Source: a virus
Direction: 5' to 3' (one strand)
IMG/VR virus record: IMGVR_UViG_3300020442_003391
Span: 1 to 40,764 of that record
DNA length: 40,764 nt
A program made the position numbers and the translations under genes. Below the pieces are notes generated by a model. The model did no database searches. It was not told where the DNA came from and saw only the letters and a program-made list of their open reading frames with translations. Position 1 is the first letter of the stretch; each line of letters starts with the position of its first letter. This document shows, piece by piece, positions 27,301 to 33,070 of the stretch.

Positions 27301-30300
27301 GACTTACATCTATTGAGGTTACCAAACCTGGAAGTGGTTATCTATCACAGCCTAAGATTGAAATTATAGGATCAATTGAAGACGGTGGAACAGCAGGTAG
27401 ATTAAGTCCTGTATTAGGCAAAGGTAAAGCTAGAGCTATGCATGTGGTTTGCAAGTTTGATAGGGTAACTGGTGCGTACCTGTTTAGCCAATTAACTGAA
27501 ACACAAACTTTTGTCAGTACTATTAATCAACAAATATTTGATTTGAAATGGCCTGTGCAATTGAAATCAACAAGGATTTCTGTAACGGTTGATGGATTAG
27601 ATAGCTTAAGAAGTGAATATAAATTTGAAAATGTAAAAGATACTACAAAAGATCATACAAGATTTAAAGGAAGAATAACATTTACTAATCCGCTAAAAGC
27701 AGGACAAAATATTGTAGTGTCTTATGATAAGGCACCTGACTTGTTACAAGCACAGGATAGAATTAATCTTTACTATAATCCTGCAACAGGAATGTATGGT
27801 AACGACCTAGGTCAACTGTTAGACGGAATTGACTATGGAGGAGTTGAAGTAAGTAGCTACAGCTTTGGATCAGGTACTGGTTGGGATTCCGATGGTTGGT
27901 TTACAGATACATATGATACATTTGACACAGAGTTTGATGACGAAATATTCCAAATGGATGGAAGCACTGAAGTATTCACATTAAGTAAACCTCTAGCAAA
28001 TGGCGTTGTGTATAATGTGTATCTAAACGGAACAAGAATTGATGATCCTAACTTTGGCACAAACGCACAAACTAACACCAATGCAGTGTTACAAAGCATA
28101 GTCGGTGCAGGCCAAACAACAATAACAATTACAAATGATGTGCAAAAATTTGTAGCAAATGATGTTGTGGTGTTTAGAAAAACAACATCTGATGGAGCGT
28201 TTTTACCTGACCCGAGATCCTATGATACAATTTTAAGTGGGGGAGATTTACAATTCTTCACAGCAAAAGGTGTTAATCCAGAAGAAATCGTTGTAGATGG
28301 AGATGGGTTTGTAACTCCAACAACATCTAAAGGACCAGAAGAACAAGTTCCAGGGCAAGTTTTAGATACTGTTGATATCAAAGTATTCCATAGACAAGGA
28401 AAAGGAGGAAGTGTCCTATCCAGTAATTCATATAACGCAGACGGAACACAGGTTGAATTTAGTTTTGGAATCCAACCACAAAACGAAGAAGGATTAATTG
28501 TACGTCTTGATGATATTATTCAAAACAAAAACACTTACAGAGTAGATTATAGACTAAAGAAAGTAAAATTTTTAAATGCTCCGGGAGCAAGTACATTTGT
28601 AAACATCATTAGCGTAAGCGGTAATGGTGAAAACATAGTTGAGTTTGAAGAATTTATAGGTGATGGATGCTCTGTACAATACGTAACTAAAGCAAGATGG
28701 TCACCAAACCTTGATTACTATGCAACAGTAGATGGTAAAGTAGTTGAATCTGTTTTAATCGCAAGCGATGATAGTGGTGCTGAAGATACAAAAGCTGTAC
28801 TATTCTTTGGTAGTCCGCCAGCGGATCAAAGCGTTATTAATTTTGCAGTATACAGCAAAGCTGATAGCTTTAGTAAAATTGAAACACAAGAATTTGAAGG
28901 AGATGGTTCCACACTTAATTTCACTTTAGCTAAAACACCTTATAGTGCATTACCTAACAGCCATAACGTAATTGTAAAACAAGGAAACAGAATTTTAAAT
29001 CCTGGTTACAATCAACAATTTATTGTAGAGGACGGTGTAAAAGAATACTTCTTAGAAATATGGCAACGCCCAATAGGTAGTTTTGATAATACTGATGTAC
29101 TTGTCCTTTTAAACGGTAAAGTGTTATTGATTGCTACTGAATACAATATAAGACCTGCTAACAGCTCTTTGATACTTGAACCAGGTATAGGACAGCCAGG
29201 GGATAAACTAGAAGTCTTTATCAGAACAGATGGTGAATATGCTTTTGGAAGCGTTCAAGTTATCAATAATAATAACACATGGGTAGATAGTGGAAATGTA
29301 TTGCAATTAAAGACTGCACCAGGCAATGGCGAAAAACTTACTGTATACACATTTAATAAACACGATTACATGGACTTTGAAAGACTCAACTATGATGTTG
29401 TTGCGAGATCAACGTTAAGTGTTGGATCAGATGATCATATACAGTATAATCATTTAAAAGCTGGTTTGGTAAAATTAAGAAATCCAGCAATTGACGCACA
29501 GTTTGTTTGGGTAATAGTAAACGGTATATTAAAAACACCAAGTGTAGATTACAAATTGACAGATGATAAGAAATTTATTAAGTATAACGGATCATTTGCA
29601 GATAATGACGTAATTGAATTGATACAGTTTAGTGCATCAGGACCAACTGAACCTAAATTTGGATTTAGTCAATTCAAAGATATCTTGAACAGAAATATTT
29701 ACAAACGATTAGGTGACATTGCACCTTTAAAACTTGCAAAAGATCTTCTTGTTACAGATAAAGAAATTGTTTTAGATGATGCAAGCACAATTAGCTCTCC
29801 TGATAAGAATAGCAGTATTCCAGGGATTGTGTTTATAAACGGTGAAAGAATTGAATTCTTAATCAGACAAGGCAACACTCTAAGACAGTTACAAAGAGCT
29901 ACATTCGGCACAGGCGCACCTGAAGTTCATTTTGCAGGAAGTGATGTGTATAATCAAGGAATTCAACAGACTGCACCGTATGCTGATAAAACTATTACAA
30001 ATACCCTTGTAGGAGACGGATCAACCAGTGTATTTGAGTTAGGATTTACTCCAAAATCTGTAAATGAATTTGAAATATTTGTAGCTGGTAAGCGTCTAAG
30101 AAAGACGGCAATACAGTTATTTGATGCAACAAAAGATCAGGATAGTCCAGAAGCAGATGTTAATGCTCCAGCAGAATTTTCAGTCACAGGAAATACACCA
30201 TTTGTAACTTTGTTAAATACACCAGCATCGGGTGTTAAGATACAAATAATACGTAGACAGGGCACTTTATGGGCAGATCCTGGAGTTTCACTTAATGATT

Positions 30301-30356
30301 CGGAAAGTTTGGTAGCACGTTTCTTTAAGGCAGAAAAGGTGGAGCTACCAAAATAA
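15345..30356 (+). CDS. giant 5003-residue baseplate/adhesion structural protein in the gp7/gp8 position
   Basis: One uninterrupted 15-kb frame. The N-terminus (FLSSTLDQMMQPGVIEKVDG, YAWEPHIDWDKF, REYYWLPTGP) recalls large structural proteins of marine T4-like phages found where T4 has wedge gene 7 (1032 aa). The rest is a mosaic. Four modules near 1508-1552, 1766-1810, 2275-2320 and 2877-2920 resemble CBM5/12-type carbohydrate-binding domains (for example YEPGQVVSFNSVYYRV). FG-GAP-like propeller repeats at about 2184-3190 (FGNSIAISNDGKKIAVGAP) are split by about 540 residues. Two GSGY/GGGGTGA modules lie at about 3587-3646 and 3945-4010. Repeated DGST-type fibre modules start near 4201, 4362, 4517 and 4888. 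It probably joins the wedge to a large receptor-binding structure; this role is inferred. No signal peptide, membrane segment or enzyme motif was recognised. Its start overlaps the gp6 stop, and its own stop is part of a late promoter motif. Confidence 0.75.
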   Translation: MAQDEKPIQTGKDEKREVASLLPRYFRTSANKKFLSSTLDQMMQPGVIEKVDGFIGRKDAKAFSADDNYVPEISSDRENYQLEPVATIQNNIGETIFYRDYRDYVNSVKIRNADTTNHSILNGQEYYAWEPHIDWDKFTNFREYYWLPTGPDSIPVYGTARDITSTYNVKKQSNVDNDSYVFSDENAISNPTLTLYKGQTYTFDIDAEDMPFTIRTSVKVDDDSNLYNTGVSQQKVEKGKVTWEIDLEAPDTLYYVNGNDIEASGLIVIKNIIDNTSLDVGADIIGKKTYTMQNGYALSNGMKVEFFGNVTPASYAEGKYYVEGVGDSIKLISEGDLSVSAGYLADIKTEFDGNSFDAVPFDDALSFANKKDYICINKASKDRNQWSRYNLWTHKSVLETTAAINGTPVEIDQNFRATRPIIEFEAGLKLVNFGTESKTSVDLVDTVTKDVFSDIEGQVGYFVDGTELVTGMRVLFTADPDSLVNGKIYTVTFINHNGTNQIALKETTDTTPLENQTVQVKSGTNFKGKVFWYNGTTWRQGQDKTSVNQQPLFDMYNNEGTLLSAIDGSTFKGNKIFSYKQGEGTNDTELGFPLSYRTIENSGDITFDFNLLNDMYQYDQGTNVLKVKTDTALLRKYTNRTTFTSVSGWKKAPTKSEQPVILQYVTGPRTNNFIIDCYQRSGDLNDLKIKVYLDNKRCYEETDYTIFRQNGYAYVQFVKDLELKQSVIIETKTATPKNNRGYYKFPINLEKNPMNENVVDFTFGEVLDHVNSIVDNNDDFTGVFPGVGNLRDLGQVSQFGLRFVQHSGPINLALYNLTTKDYNMPKAIQFSGNEYIKFKREFLRIANELGFEGSDKVHVDKILLELTKTKNKNDAFYFSDMVPFGGDNIQEYEIEDSTQNIFSLTRSVSFTELNENACLIYLDEMQLIKDKDYAISTDGFINITKPLVAGQKVKIVEYETTDGCWIPPTPTKLGLYPKYEPEIYLDDTYISAVPDSTGPYKIYGIDSITTKGYKDKLGWFYPVFTDEVSAQAYDRVNGGTGLAHTHTFNGYNRVFFMPNSSMNHATGDTTEFTEWNAAQPVLQGHDGSIWKCFGDYRDRLLLEFEKRIYNNLKQDYDESIVDLADFIESDFRSTGFTRQKIANVIIAEFNTWLETVGVPDYTKNDVFTRGNSFTYNYSYFGNPYDKPLAGFWRAIYKDLYNTDRPHTHPWECLGLKIKPSWFDTVYGPAPYTKNNTLLWQDLSKGIVREPNKKITYRNKYKNADILKYIPVDKQGNLVSPAEVGYARGGLDSTYVYDFKFGDEGPVETAWRRSSHYPFALVRAWSLLQPAQYYGLAWDRSRTVRNLAGQLVYKDTSKRIELSQLAFPNSASEETRVLTAGLVNYIQGYLSANETLQFKEYKNNLQSIENKIGSKIGGFTQKNKFKLILDSRTPTNEGNIFIPEENYEVILTKSVPTNVLSYSGIIIEKLPQGFKVNGYDKDTPVFRTLPVMKKANDPVVNIGGVSENFLTWTTGKVYEPGQVVSFNSVYYRVKVGHTASDNFNPDNFQQMADLPTEGGANATFANSFDTVQFDVPYGTVYTEVQDVVDFILGYQQYLKQTGFLFETYNQTLQEIEDWKLSAKEYMFWTTQNWDSGAVLTLSPSARQIAFSNPYAVVDDIYNNFYDYSLLKADGKRLLADFATTERDNTNDFGIYVKNTQEGIYHLKIPTIQTEHAIVIDNETVFNDKIYTRPQGYRQERIKVKGYRSDGWNGGLNVPGFIFSDSVINEWTQWQDYKIGDLVKYKQYYYVANRNIAGADNFNDSAYVRLGGKPESALLPNWDYKAKQFEDFYDLDSDNFDVEQQKLAQHLTGYQKRKYLENIIPDDVSQYKFYQGMIQDRGTKNVLNKLFDKLGSANKDSIEFFEEWAVRVGRYGATEGDDTFEVLLDEQNYRLEPQPVELVDVVNPKDTSLIIGIDRNNVYVKSKNYDHKPLPTKHFNDENIFVPSAGYVNPSDVYTSVLNYNDILNQNIDTLQAGQYIWTALEKNQTTWSVYKYVGSEFKIQSVGKSENNVFKITLNSEPNFEAGDIIGIKEVGDENNGFFTVNKVELNVLSCNSVEDVPQTEEDKYDGEGFLTYFKKVRVANLTEANANIQESDVTPFTIVGDLPTGQTIWVDDDDTGKWTVLKSKQVYELKPNIINTTAGLLDSTQKDFGSSVSVTENNNTVAITAPKDLNGSVYIFTRPSDNTEVGLLQQIDEQAFLYDSNGGFGTSAALSPDGKYLAIGSPNASNVKSKLKGDYVNTKTYATGDIVLYSDQLWRAKRPIEADAVQNFQSHASNQQSISDDYDTTSSSYPETVFMMRGNYAMPNSATDHILIRAEKEQWEGTKPGDILTLKWNQFTSLATAGVQPFNGDAVMNQSFINGQHVIAGKVQMVVEIISALATPEVGDEITTETARANVQYRFIDNDNRLILYLNNVNGNLSTSGTIAQNNITIGTYTAINNINDNYHAGWWYINVGQSFNSTNIKETKPNLVVTDITLEGGTPPTPIFNNILDTKQNEDIISNPTRVSYYGVLSHQQGATEINILDDRWFIRTDATQYAQLQVGNKIRTWISDTYVSGTRQDPSAIGLTYDYVNNTEHTILDKWNGWVDVRLTNFDLNGDPFLPNVGDTVTDTTTGSTAEVAYIQRQFAVARFFLKNRNGTWSKGSDFGEASNVTFFENDSTVRTVGPINNTHVENNVSGGLVVIRNATNIAIPAGNSYVQDTEYWIYASSNIDGITDSANPPGPLNLDWIRVYNIPLSAAGEPAAENMDAQGAFAIYEKRGSTYQLQNYFTVPNAASGRRLGNKVEFRETGADSYKLFVHAKGDGTEHNQGRIYIIEKNATEDWSLGIDRNFRGFHRTSATYFEGELVRVGNEIYEANTNLVPGTFNPALWTQKTSGLDLLGYVPNDTNFSLNTSTLEQNKLEAFGENFDVDKKGDVLIASTMYTSTYELDSSDGSLLYPPGEAVDSSLPNVKVVVYRRVNDQYTYSQILEPFNQFEDFGNSIAISNDGKKIAVGAPLNSDLTPGGGCVYIYVQNGTTFSYRQTIRPRDTKPNTQFGHEIDFDGNTLAICSRGGDLETVTTFDNSQTIFDNKATQFKLIDNDSGLVSIYETINDTLLYAQDFAYNVDTADFGNIMKVMGNHVYLGLPKQQVSLTNSIDRGVVAEYRKPQGVQNWSVARSPVDPVDVSKLKGVYLFNKTDNSLVTYLDYIDPLQGKISGIADQEIDFKTSYDPASYSVSSEAGIVAQALDYTAEKWIGKVWWDIGSAKFINFHQGDIIESTQNFNKLFPGSTVDVYEWVESTLLPSEWDTQAGTESGLTKGISGTTKYGDNAYSVRRKYDTATQTFTTYYYYWVKDKTTLPAIETRRTSGFNIAQAISDPATAGTRFLAPLGSNRFSLYNCQAFMQDKNVGVSFNWWTIENQEQNTHNEYQVISDGLATSIPNADIEQKWYDSLVGFDKNDRPVPDINLPIRQKYGNLNEPRQSWFINKTEARKQFIERVNKTLKTELIVDDKDLTDLTKIDPLPTVAEGRFDTTSDTFAELSFVSVARLRRASVSLEVENGNIINVLINDGGTGYINPPTYTISDSRGTGAEISFSLDANGSINNATIINAGQNYTSNVSISMRQFGVLVKNDETVGGKWAIFSWTGSEWQRSLTQAYDANMYWKYIDWYKAGYNKFTPISYQINSSYELSGLDDSIGDVVKIANVGTGGWLLLQKKDNQDTSDYTVNYDTIGRQNGTIEFLNSLYDTSSENIAYDGASFDKIFYDTEPVEEFRIVINTIKNKLFIDDLANKWNELFFASLRYVLAEQPNVDWMFKTSFIKAKHNIGELKQKVTFQNDNLASYQNYIEEVKPYKTKIREYLSSYEKIDPSSSVITDFDLPPVYNADAGKIIPQSVQILDDTIVSGISEITKFPSKHWADNVGFELTDLTIADPGSGYTIAPEIKITGGGGTGAQAQAFIGTNGRLTSIEVTKPGSGYLSQPKIEIIGSIEDGGTAGRLSPVLGKGKARAMHVVCKFDRVTGAYLFSQLTETQTFVSTINQQIFDLKWPVQLKSTRISVTVDGLDSLRSEYKFENVKDTTKDHTRFKGRITFTNPLKAGQNIVVSYDKAPDLLQAQDRINLYYNPATGMYGNDLGQLLDGIDYGGVEVSSYSFGSGTGWDSDGWFTDTYDTFDTEFDDEIFQMDGSTEVFTLSKPLANGVVYNVYLNGTRIDDPNFGTNAQTNTNAVLQSIVGAGQTTITITNDVQKFVANDVVVFRKTTSDGAFLPDPRSYDTILSGGDLQFFTAKGVNPEEIVVDGDGFVTPTTSKGPEEQVPGQVLDTVDIKVFHRQGKGGSVLSSNSYNADGTQVEFSFGIQPQNEEGLIVRLDDIIQNKNTYRVDYRLKKVKFLNAPGASTFVNIISVSGNGENIVEFEEFIGDGCSVQYVTKARWSPNLDYYATVDGKVVESVLIASDDSGAEDTKAVLFFGSPPADQSVINFAVYSKADSFSKIETQEFEGDGSTLNFTLAKTPYSALPNSHNVIVKQGNRILNPGYNQQFIVEDGVKEYFLEIWQRPIGSFDNTDVLVLLNGKVLLIATEYNIRPANSSLILEPGIGQPGDKLEVFIRTDGEYAFGSVQVINNNNTWVDSGNVLQLKTAPGNGEKLTVYTFNKHDYMDFERLNYDVVARSTLSVGSDDHIQYNHLKAGLVKLRNPAIDAQFVWVIVNGILKTPSVDYKLTDDKKFIKYNGSFADNDVIELIQFSASGPTEPKFGFSQFKDILNRNIYKRLGDIAPLKLAKDLLVTDKEIVLDDASTISSPDKNSSIPGIVFINGERIEFLIRQGNTLRQLQRATFGTGAPEVHFAGSDVYNQGIQQTAPYADKTITNTLVGDGSTSVFELGFTPKSVNEFEIFVAGKRLRKTAIQLFDATKDQDSPEADVNAPAEFSVTGNTPFVTLLNTPASGVKIQIIRRQGTLWADPGVSLNDSESLVARFFKAEKVELPK

Positions 30357-30359
30357 ATA
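30352..30359 (+). promoter_or_regulatory. putative late promoter (AATAAATA) at the end of the giant gene
   Basis: AATAAATA differs from TATAAATA at the first base. Its TAA is the stop codon of the giant gene. It lies 18 bp before the next ATG (30378), with AGGAAAA from 30367 as ribosome-binding site. Confidence 0.6.
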
Positions 30360-30377
30360 CAGTTGTAGGAAAACATT

Positions 30378-30989
30378 ATGATCGATAATTTAAAAGAACA
30401 AAACGGAGTTTTACTCCAAGGACATATAAAAATTCATAACCCTGAAACAGGTGAAATATTAGTGAATAAGCGTAACGCAATTCACTATGAAAACATGAGT
30501 ATATCTTTAGCGGAAAGTTTGGCAAACGCTGGAGAAGGATTTATCTATCAGATGGCATTTGGTAACGGTGGTACAAGTATCGATCCTACAGGTATTATTA
30601 CCTATCTAACACCAAACTCAACTGGTACAAATGCAAGTTTGTACAACCAAACATATATTAAGGTTGTAGATGACAGAAGCGTTAACAACACAGACCCTGC
30701 TCGTAATAAGATAGAATCTAGACATGTAAGCGGAACAAACTATACTGATATTCTTGTTAGCTGTTTGCTTGATTACGGAGAGCCACAAGGACAAGATGCT
30801 ATTGATAATGCTACAAACTCAAATAGTTTATATGTGTTTGATGAATTAGGTTTAGTAAGTTACAGTCCATCAGGGCAAGGAAGACTGTTGACTCACGTAA
30901 TTTTCCACCCAGTACAAAAGAGTTTGAATCGTCTGGTACAGATTGATTATACTGTTAGAGTACAAAGTTTATCAGGATTTAATGAATAA
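30378..30989 (+). CDS. conserved virion structural protein
   Basis: The 203-residue protein has a pattern I recognise as conserved among marine T4-like phages after the baseplate genes: GHIKIHNPETGEILVNKRNA, IHYENMSISLAESLANAGEG, FIYQMAFGNGGTSIDPTG, YVFDELGL and VIFHPVQKSLNRLVQIDYT. It is beta-rich and has no enzyme or membrane features. Position between the giant protein and the fibre genes suggests a connector or fibre-attachment role, in the place of T4 gp9/gp10; that is inference only. It has its own late promoter motif and ribosome-binding site, and its stop overlaps the next start (TAATG). Confidence 0.7.
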   Translation: MIDNLKEQNGVLLQGHIKIHNPETGEILVNKRNAIHYENMSISLAESLANAGEGFIYQMAFGNGGTSIDPTGIITYLTPNSTGTNASLYNQTYIKVVDDRSVNNTDPARNKIESRHVSGTNYTDILVSCLLDYGEPQGQDAIDNATNSNSLYVFDELGLVSYSPSGQGRLLTHVIFHPVQKSLNRLVQIDYTVRVQSLSGFNE

Positions 30990-33070
30990 TGGCTTATACT
31001 ATAAATTACTCAGACAGCAATAAAGGTACTATATCAATTGAAGATAGTACAATCAACCAAGCTACCAGTTTAGACATACCTGGAAGAAATACAACAAGTT
31101 ATGGATCTGTCATTGCAGAAAGTTTCTTACACTTATTAGAAAATTTTGCAAATAATGCGGCACCTAGAAATCCAGTACAAGGACAATTATGGTATGATAG
31201 TTCAACTGGTGTAAACACATTAAAATTATATGACGGTACAGGTTGGATTAACGCAAGTGGACTTAAAAAAGGAAACACTGCTCCTGATGTTGCATCAGCA
31301 TTGACCGGAGACCTTTGGTCAGACACAGACAATAATCAGCTTTATATCTTTACAGGTTCTGGATGGACACTTGTAGGTCCAGAATACAGTGATGGTTTGC
31401 TTACTGGAGCAAAGCCTGTGATTGTTACAGGTAAAGATGAAATCAACTATACAGTATTACAAATTGAAGTAGGTGGTAATCCTGTTGCAATTTATTCAAC
31501 TAAAAACTTTCAACCAAAATCAACTATTGTCGGCTTTAACATAATACAGCCAGGATTAAACTTATCTAGTGCTGATATTGGTGGAGCAGGAATTGGAAAA
31601 TATTTAGGTACAAGTGAGAAAGCAGAAAATCTTGTTATTGGCGGAGTTTCTGTTGCATCTTCAAACTTTTTAAGAGGCGATGTAGCAAGCACATCAACAG
31701 AACAAATTACCATTAGCAACAACAAAGGTATTCAAGTTGGACAGGATGCTATTGTAACACTTGACGTTCAAGGCACGTCAGGAGTCATTACAAACCTTAC
31801 TTCAGGTGCTCCTATTGACTTTAAGGTAAACAATCTAGGTACGCAAGCAAATGTAATTAGAATTGATTCAACTGAAAAAGTTGGAATTAATACATTATCA
31901 CCTGCAGAAGCATTAGATGTTGCAGGTTCTATTCAAACAAGTAACAACCTAATTGTACAAGGAACAACAGATAGTGCAAGTATAGGAACTGGTTCTGTAA
32001 AAATATCAGGCGGTGTTGGAATTGCTAAAAAATTATTTGTAGGTACTGATTTGAATGTTGCTGGCACAAGCACCACAGGATCTATATTACCGAGTGCAAC
32101 ACAAACGCACAGTCTAGGGTCTAGTGATGCAAGATGGTCACAAGTACATGCAGTTGAATTTAGAGGTAACCTAATTGGTAACATTACTGGTACAGTTACA
32201 GGTGGCGCGGCAACTGCAAATAAACTTACAAGTGCAAGCACATTTGAAATTTCAGGAGACGTAAGTTCTAATCAGATTACATTTGACGGTCAAACAGGTG
32301 GTACTACAAAAGTTTTCACAACACAAATTAGTAACACTTTTATTGCAGACAAAAATTTAGCTTCATTACCAAACAATGATGATGAAATTATTATTAATAG
32401 AATTTCAGGTGATGAGACAGGTGTATTTAAAATATCTCAACAAGCGTTGGTTAGTTCAGTACCAGTTATTCCTGTAGGAACTATTGTTCCATTTGGTGGT
32501 GTAAGCACACCTGCAGGATGGTTACTTTGTGATGGTACAGAAGTAAGAATTGCTGATTACTTGAGTCTATATAATGTTATCCAGTATCAATTTAAAGACC
32601 AAAGCCAAGTTGCTTCAGGTTTCTTCGGACTTCCTGACTTTAGAGGTAGATTTCCACTTGGCGCAGATAACATGGGCGGATCAAGTGCTAACAGAGTAAC
32701 TGATGTCAACGCTGATACGGTTGGACTTGGTTCTGGTGTTGAAAGTAGAGCAATTGATGTTAAAAACTTACCAGAACATGAACACGATTTAAGATCACCA
32801 AAAGGTGCACAATTTTATGTTATACTTGACGACAGTGGAACACAACAAGACGCAGACACTATTGTATACGATGCACCTACAGGAACAGGAGCAGGGCAAG
32901 CAAGAACTTCATCAGGAGGTGTGTTGAACAGACGTAACATTGCATACAATCAAAATACTGGAATAGAAGAATTTGAAACATTTGATATTACAGAACTTGG
33001 CACTCCGTATAATGTTATGAACCCGTTCTTAACAGTGAAATATATAATTTACACAGGAGTTGGGGGCTAA
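30989..33070 (+). CDS. fibre/virion structural protein with phage tail-collar domain (paralogue 1)
   Basis: A 693-residue protein. Residues 1-130 are the module shared with the next two genes (SYGSVIAESFLHLLENFANN, NPVQGQLWYD, LKLYDGTGW, GDLWSDTDNNQLYIF). The middle is fibre-like beta sequence with LDVAGSIQTSNNLIVQGT-type repeats. Residues about 490-560 form a phage tail-collar domain (PVGTIVPFGG, PAGWLLCDG, FGLPDFRGRFPLG), followed by LPEHEHDL, whose HxH resembles the metal-binding pair of T4 gp12. Such proteins form short tail fibres or fibre tips that bind the host surface. Translation is coupled to the preceding gene and, by TAATG, to the next. Confidence 0.78.
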   Translation: MAYTINYSDSNKGTISIEDSTINQATSLDIPGRNTTSYGSVIAESFLHLLENFANNAAPRNPVQGQLWYDSSTGVNTLKLYDGTGWINASGLKKGNTAPDVASALTGDLWSDTDNNQLYIFTGSGWTLVGPEYSDGLLTGAKPVIVTGKDEINYTVLQIEVGGNPVAIYSTKNFQPKSTIVGFNIIQPGLNLSSADIGGAGIGKYLGTSEKAENLVIGGVSVASSNFLRGDVASTSTEQITISNNKGIQVGQDAIVTLDVQGTSGVITNLTSGAPIDFKVNNLGTQANVIRIDSTEKVGINTLSPAEALDVAGSIQTSNNLIVQGTTDSASIGTGSVKISGGVGIAKKLFVGTDLNVAGTSTTGSILPSATQTHSLGSSDARWSQVHAVEFRGNLIGNITGTVTGGAATANKLTSASTFEISGDVSSNQITFDGQTGGTTKVFTTQISNTFIADKNLASLPNNDDEIIINRISGDETGVFKISQQALVSSVPVIPVGTIVPFGGVSTPAGWLLCDGTEVRIADYLSLYNVIQYQFKDQSQVASGFFGLPDFRGRFPLGADNMGGSSANRVTDVNADTVGLGSGVESRAIDVKNLPEHEHDLRSPKGAQFYVILDDSGTQQDADTIVYDAPTGTGAGQARTSSGGVLNRRNIAYNQNTGIEEFETFDITELGTPYNVMNPFLTVKYIIYTGVGG

